Notes under the pieces: generated by a model | Told to the model about the DNA's origin: nothing | The model's database searches: none | What the model saw: the letters and a program-made list of their open reading frames with translations, nothing else | NCBI GenBank assembly: GCA_005878685.1 | Contig: VBLN01000193.1 | Span: forward strand, 1-10,281 | Source of the DNA: Deltaproteobacteria bacterium | Lineage (GTDB): Bacteria > Desulfobacterota > Binatia > UBA9968 | Direction: 5' to 3' | DNA length: 10,281 bases | Position numbers and translations under genes: made by a program | In this document: piece after piece, positions 7,425 to 10,281 of the stretch | How positions within the stretch are numbered: the stretch's first letter is position 1 | How the letters are laid out: every line of letters starts with the position of its first letter

Positions 7425-8488
7425 AGCTGGCAGGGTTTGATCTTTTCGAATATGAGCTTCCTCTCACCCAGCCGATTGTCACCAAAGACGAAACCCTCAG
7501 CAACCGCCGCGGCTTTCTTGTCAAGCTCTCAACCGACTCGGGCGTCATCGGCTGGGGAGAGATAGCGCCACTTCCGGGCTTCAGTCGAGAGAGCTTAGCT
7601 TCGGTCAAACAGCAGACTCTCAAATTGAAGTCAACCCTCATCGGCTCGAATCTGCCTGATGATTTGACCCCCAGAGGAAAAGGATGGAGTCATTGGAGGC
7701 TTCCAGGTGACTTGGCTCCATCGGTGCGATGTGGATTGGAGCTTGCGGTCTGGAACCTTCATCCCGCCCAAGGACCCCGGAAAACAGTCTTGGTGAATGG
7801 CCTATTAACCGGTGATCGAGAGGAGGTGCCTCACTCGGCCTACGAAATGGTCAGGCTGGGCTACAAAGCGGTGAAGCTGAAGGTGGGAGGGCGACCCATG
7901 GACGAAGCCATTGAGATCACATGGAAGGTCAGGGACATCGTCGGTGATCGGGTCCGTCTCCGGCTCGACGCGAACCGCGCCTGGAGCCTGGATCAAGCGG
8001 TCAAATTTGGCCAGGCGGTTTCTACGTGCGACATCGATTACATCGAGGAGCCCACCGCTGATCCTGCCAATCTCGGAGTCTTTTTTTCCGAATGTGGTAT
8101 GCCCGTGGCCCTCGATGAAACGCTGTCAGATTCTCCTATCAAAGCACTTGAGGAGTTTCGTGGGATCAAAGCTATCATTTTGAAACCAACTTTTTTGGGG
8201 AGCTTCCAAAAAGCACATGACTTGGCGCAGAGAGCGCGGACTCTTGGGATTCAACCCATAGTGAGTTCTTGCTTTGAGTCAGGCATCGGAATTCTGGGGT
8301 TAGCCCGATTCGCGGCCTATCTTTCACTGGAAAACATTCCTGCCGGGCTTGATACCTACCGTTGGCTACATGAAGATCTGTTGTCCCCAATGCTTAAAAT
8401 CGACCGGGGCAGGATCGAAGTGAACCTGCCCATGGAGAGCGCCCATATAGGCAAGATGGACTGGCTGCGAGAGATACGCGATGGATAA
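7421..8488 (+). CDS. menC: o-Succinylbenzoate synthase MenC
   Basis: This enolase-superfamily enzyme dehydrates SHCHC to o-succinylbenzoate using a metal-stabilised enolate. From ATG 7421 the protein has 355 residues. An N-terminal capping domain (GWGEIAPLPGFS, 44-55) is followed by the barrel with KLK (152-154, catalytic lysines), RLDANRAW (181-188, metal ligand Asp183), YIEEP (207-211), ALDET (230-234, Asp232) and ILKPTFLG (253-260, catalytic Lys255). A late GIGILGLARFAAYL (288-301) is also typical. ATG 7421 is preferred over in-frame GTG 7412 because it forms the ATGA overlap with the menA stop and follows GGGTGG (7410-7415). The stretch between AVWNL and PRKTVLVNGLL (residues 113-120) is short compared with my memory of relatives and may carry an in-frame loss; this is uncertain. 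The other frame-setting features are intact. Confidence 0.92.
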   Translation: MKLAGFDLFEYELPLTQPIVTKDETLSNRRGFLVKLSTDSGVIGWGEIAPLPGFSRESLASVKQQTLKLKSTLIGSNLPDDLTPRGKGWSHWRLPGDLAPSVRCGLELAVWNLHPAQGPRKTVLVNGLLTGDREEVPHSAYEMVRLGYKAVKLKVGGRPMDEAIEITWKVRDIVGDRVRLRLDANRAWSLDQAVKFGQAVSTCDIDYIEEPTADPANLGVFFSECGMPVALDETLSDSPIKALEEFRGIKAIILKPTFLGSFQKAHDLAQRARTLGIQPIVSSCFESGIGILGLARFAAYLSLENIPAGLDTYRWLHEDLLSPMLKIDRGRIEVNLPMESAHIGKMDWLREIRDG

Positions 8489-9935
8489 GATCCGATGCCC
8501 GCTGGAGGAAGCTGCCAACACTTATACAGAGTTGCCAGCTCTTCTATGTTCTGACCGGACGTTTTCTTATCGTGAGTACCGAAACTTAGTCTGCTCCGCT
8601 GCAGAGCGACTGAAACGTTTCGGACTTGAGGAGGGAGAACGCGTCGCACTCCTTTTGCCTAACGACTGGAGATATGCCGTCGCCATCATGGCCCTGCTCA
8701 GAGTCGGAGCGATCGCTTGCCCGCTGAACAGCCGCACGCCACCCCAGGGGCTAAAGTCTTTGCTCGATAGGATCGCTTGTCAAAAAGTGATCACCTCCGC
8801 TCGACAAATGGACCGCAAAATCTTCGGCCACAGGAAACTCTTCGACCCAGGAGAGCTGGTCGACAGCGCTGGTACGCAACAGAACATTTGGGCCTCGCTC
8901 GAGGTTGACCTGGGACGACCCGCAACCATCATCTTCACTTCGGGTAGTCTGGGAGTACCGAAAGCGGTTCTACATTCCTACGGCAGTCACTATTACAACG
9001 CAAAAGGATCGAACGAAAACATCTCCCTGCGGCCGGGGGATCGGTGGTTGCTGGCTTTGCCGCTCTATCATGTGGGTGGGTTGAGCATTCTTTTTCGTTG
9101 TTTCCTAAGCGGGGCTGCCGTCGTCATCCCAGAGAAGGACGAAGAGTTTCAAAAATCTCTTGTCCGATATGGAGTCACCCATCTTTCGGCTGTTCCAACG
9201 CAACTGTACCGCTTACTGCTTGAGGACAATGACAAGGAATCATACAGAAAACTACGGGCTGTATTGCTAGGCGGTGCCGCCGTTCCCCAAAATCTGATCG
9301 AGAAGGGGCTTGCTCTTGGACTCCCTCTATACACGAGCTACGGCTTGACTGAGATGGCCTCCCAGGTGACGACCACCTCACCGGATACCCCCAGCGCCAA
9401 GCGCTTCACCTCAGGAAAGGCATTGTCCTATAGGCAGCTCCGGATCTCGGCAAGCGGGGAGATTCTGGTCAAAGGCGAAACCCTCTTTAAAGGCTATTTG
9501 GAAGGAGATAGTTTAGAGCTTCCTGTCGACAGTGACGGATGGTTCGCAACGGGCGATCTTGGCGAGCTTGACTCCGAAGGGTATCTTACCGTGACGGGTC
9601 GAAAGGATAACATGTTCATCTCAGGAGGCGAAAATATTCAACCGGAAGAGATCGAGAGGGTCCTGTGTGAACACACGGCTGTGGCTCAAGCCGTGGTCGT
9701 GCCTGTCCCTGACACAGAATTCGGCAGCCGTCCCGTCGCCTTTGTTCAAACCAACAGCGGAAAGCTTAAGCCCAAAGAGCTCGCTGCATTTCTCGAGGAG
9801 AGACTGGCACGATACAAAATTCCCGTCGCCTTCTATGACTGGCCGACAACTGCTGGACTGGAAGGGATGAAAGTGAGCCGGGAGCTTTTGCGCAGAATAG
9901 CGGCTCAGACATCCATAGAAGCAACCTCAAAGTGA
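8481..9935 (+). CDS. menE: o-Succinylbenzoate-CoA ligase MenE
   Basis: MenE activates o-succinylbenzoate with ATP and then CoA, supplying the MenB substrate; it belongs to the ANL adenylating superfamily. The 484-residue protein has the P-loop FTSGSLGVPK (152-161), LPLYHVGG (193-200), LLGGAAVP (262-269), YTSYGLTEMAS (284-294), GWFATGDLG (353-361, ribose-binding Asp359), hinge motif GRKDNMFISGGENIQPEEIE (373-392) and the C-terminal lysine motif at MKVSRELL (463-470, Lys464). The last motif is preceded by EGM rather than the more usual TxxGK context, a mild variation. The cluster context and compact length favour MenE over a general acyl-CoA synthetase. It overlaps menC by eight bases (ATGGATAA) and is the last gene of the run; a hairpin follows its stop. 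Confidence 0.94.
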   Translation: MDKIRCPLEEAANTYTELPALLCSDRTFSYREYRNLVCSAAERLKRFGLEEGERVALLLPNDWRYAVAIMALLRVGAIACPLNSRTPPQGLKSLLDRIACQKVITSARQMDRKIFGHRKLFDPGELVDSAGTQQNIWASLEVDLGRPATIIFTSGSLGVPKAVLHSYGSHYYNAKGSNENISLRPGDRWLLALPLYHVGGLSILFRCFLSGAAVVIPEKDEEFQKSLVRYGVTHLSAVPTQLYRLLLEDNDKESYRKLRAVLLGGAAVPQNLIEKGLALGLPLYTSYGLTEMASQVTTTSPDTPSAKRFTSGKALSYRQLRISASGEILVKGETLFKGYLEGDSLELPVDSDGWFATGDLGELDSEGYLTVTGRKDNMFISGGENIQPEEIERVLCEHTAVAQAVVVPVPDTEFGSRPVAFVQTNSGKLKPKELAAFLEERLARYKIPVAFYDWPTTAGLEGMKVSRELLRRIAAQTSIEATSK

Positions 9936-9953
9936 GCGTGCCTTCGCATGCTT
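9934..9953. terminator. Small convergent hairpin, possible bidirectional terminator
   Basis: AGCGTGC (9935-9941) pairs with GCATGCT (9946-9952) around the four-base loop CTTC, with one G-U pair; a G-U at 9934/9953 could extend it. It begins on the last base of the menE stop and lies between two converging genes, where a shared terminator is expected. The flanking T and A runs are short, so it may be weak. Confidence 0.4.
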
Positions 9954-9957
9954 TGCT

Positions 9958-10281
9958 CTAGCCGAAGGAATTCAGCGCGGCGAGGCAGGTATTGACGTGA
10001 ATGGTCACAGTGTCATGGGTGTTGGTGGCGTAACCACCGCCTAGCAACACCGCCACGGAGACGCCATGTTTTTTGCACTCAGCCAAGACCAGATCATCTC
10101 GTCTCCTAAGCCCTTCTATCGTGAGCTTCAGATCACCAAGGTGATCGCCCTCGTAGGGATCGGCGCCGGCCTGATAGAGGACAAAGTCAGGCTTGAATTT
10201 TTCCATAATCGCCGGAACGGCCCTTTCCAAGTGAGTTAGATACTCCTCATCGCCAACTCCGTTGGGCAGATGAATATCCCA
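9958..10281 (-). CDS. Histone-deacetylase-family protein, C-terminal part (runs off window)
   Basis: The open frame enters from the right edge and ends at the TAG complementary to 9958-9960, giving 107 visible residues with no start in the window. It shows DIHLPNGVGDEEYL, then YQAGADPYEGDHLG, which aligns with the GSDSLxGDRLG zinc/active-site segment of class I/II deacetylases and carries the metal-ligand Asp. LLGGGYA follows near the end, matching the GGGGY segment with the catalytic Tyr. These bacterial HDAC-like amidohydrolases act on acetylated lysine, polyamines or other small amides; the substrate cannot be assigned here. The gene converges on menE with a 22-base gap and is unlikely to be functionally tied to it. 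Confidence 0.85.
   Translation of the reverse strand, partial: WDIHLPNGVGDEEYLTHLERAVPAIMEKFKPDFVLYQAGADPYEGDHLGDLKLTIEGLRRRDDLVLAECKKHGVSVAVLLGGGYATNTHDTVTIHVNTCLAALNSFG

Noticed and set aside
1..10281. Transposon, CRISPR, tRNA/rRNA, phage or new defence system
   Set aside because: No terminal repeats, transposase motifs, spaced repeats or RNA-gene sequences were seen; the window is filled by housekeeping genes.

Overview
The window is a bacterial chromosomal segment built around a classical (o-succinylbenzoate route) menaquinone gene cluster, all on the + strand and in the order menF-menD-menH-menB-menA-menC-menE. A disrupted membrane permease gene lies upstream. The end of a convergent histone-deacetylase-family gene enters from the right edge on the - strand. 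The sequence is moderately GC-rich with ordinary bacterial gene packing. The style (menA inside the cluster, long MenF, bicarbonate-type MenB) would fit an environmental Gram-negative lineage such as a deltaproteobacterial or NC10-like group, but I cannot place it with confidence.

Layout. 1-114: short upstream stretch with a good promoter-like sequence and a Shine-Dalgarno box. 115-1634: xanthine/uracil-type permease gene broken by a one-base frameshift near 1108. 1635-1771: intergenic region with a hairpin plus T-run and a weak -10-like box, most simply a terminator followed by the men promoter. 1772-9935: the men cluster. Starts and stops are tightly linked: ATGA overlaps at menF/menD and menA/menC, an 8-base overlap at menC/menE, and gaps of 5 bases (menD/menH) and 19 bases (menB/menA). 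This indicates one transcript with translational coupling. 9936-9957: a short convergent gap with a small hairpin. 9958-10281: C-terminal 107 codons of the deacetylase-like protein.

How the genes work together. MenF makes isochorismate from chorismate. MenD adds the succinyl semialdehyde unit from 2-oxoglutarate. MenH removes pyruvate, MenC dehydrates the product to o-succinylbenzoate, MenE activates it with CoA and MenB closes the naphthoate ring. MenA prenylates DHNA in the membrane. The DHNA-CoA thioesterase and the final methyltransferase (MenG/UbiE) are not in the window.

The striking point is that two of the seven men genes, menH and menB, do not read through in one frame as given. Each appears to have lost a short block (about 13-16 and about 22 bases by comparison with remembered family sequences) at a conserved active-site motif, while the rest of each protein is well preserved. 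With the permease this makes three frame breaks in 6 kb, all in the same direction. Either the pathway is freshly decaying or the assembled sequence has small deletions; read-level data would decide. I see no mobile element, CRISPR array, RNA gene or clearly new system.
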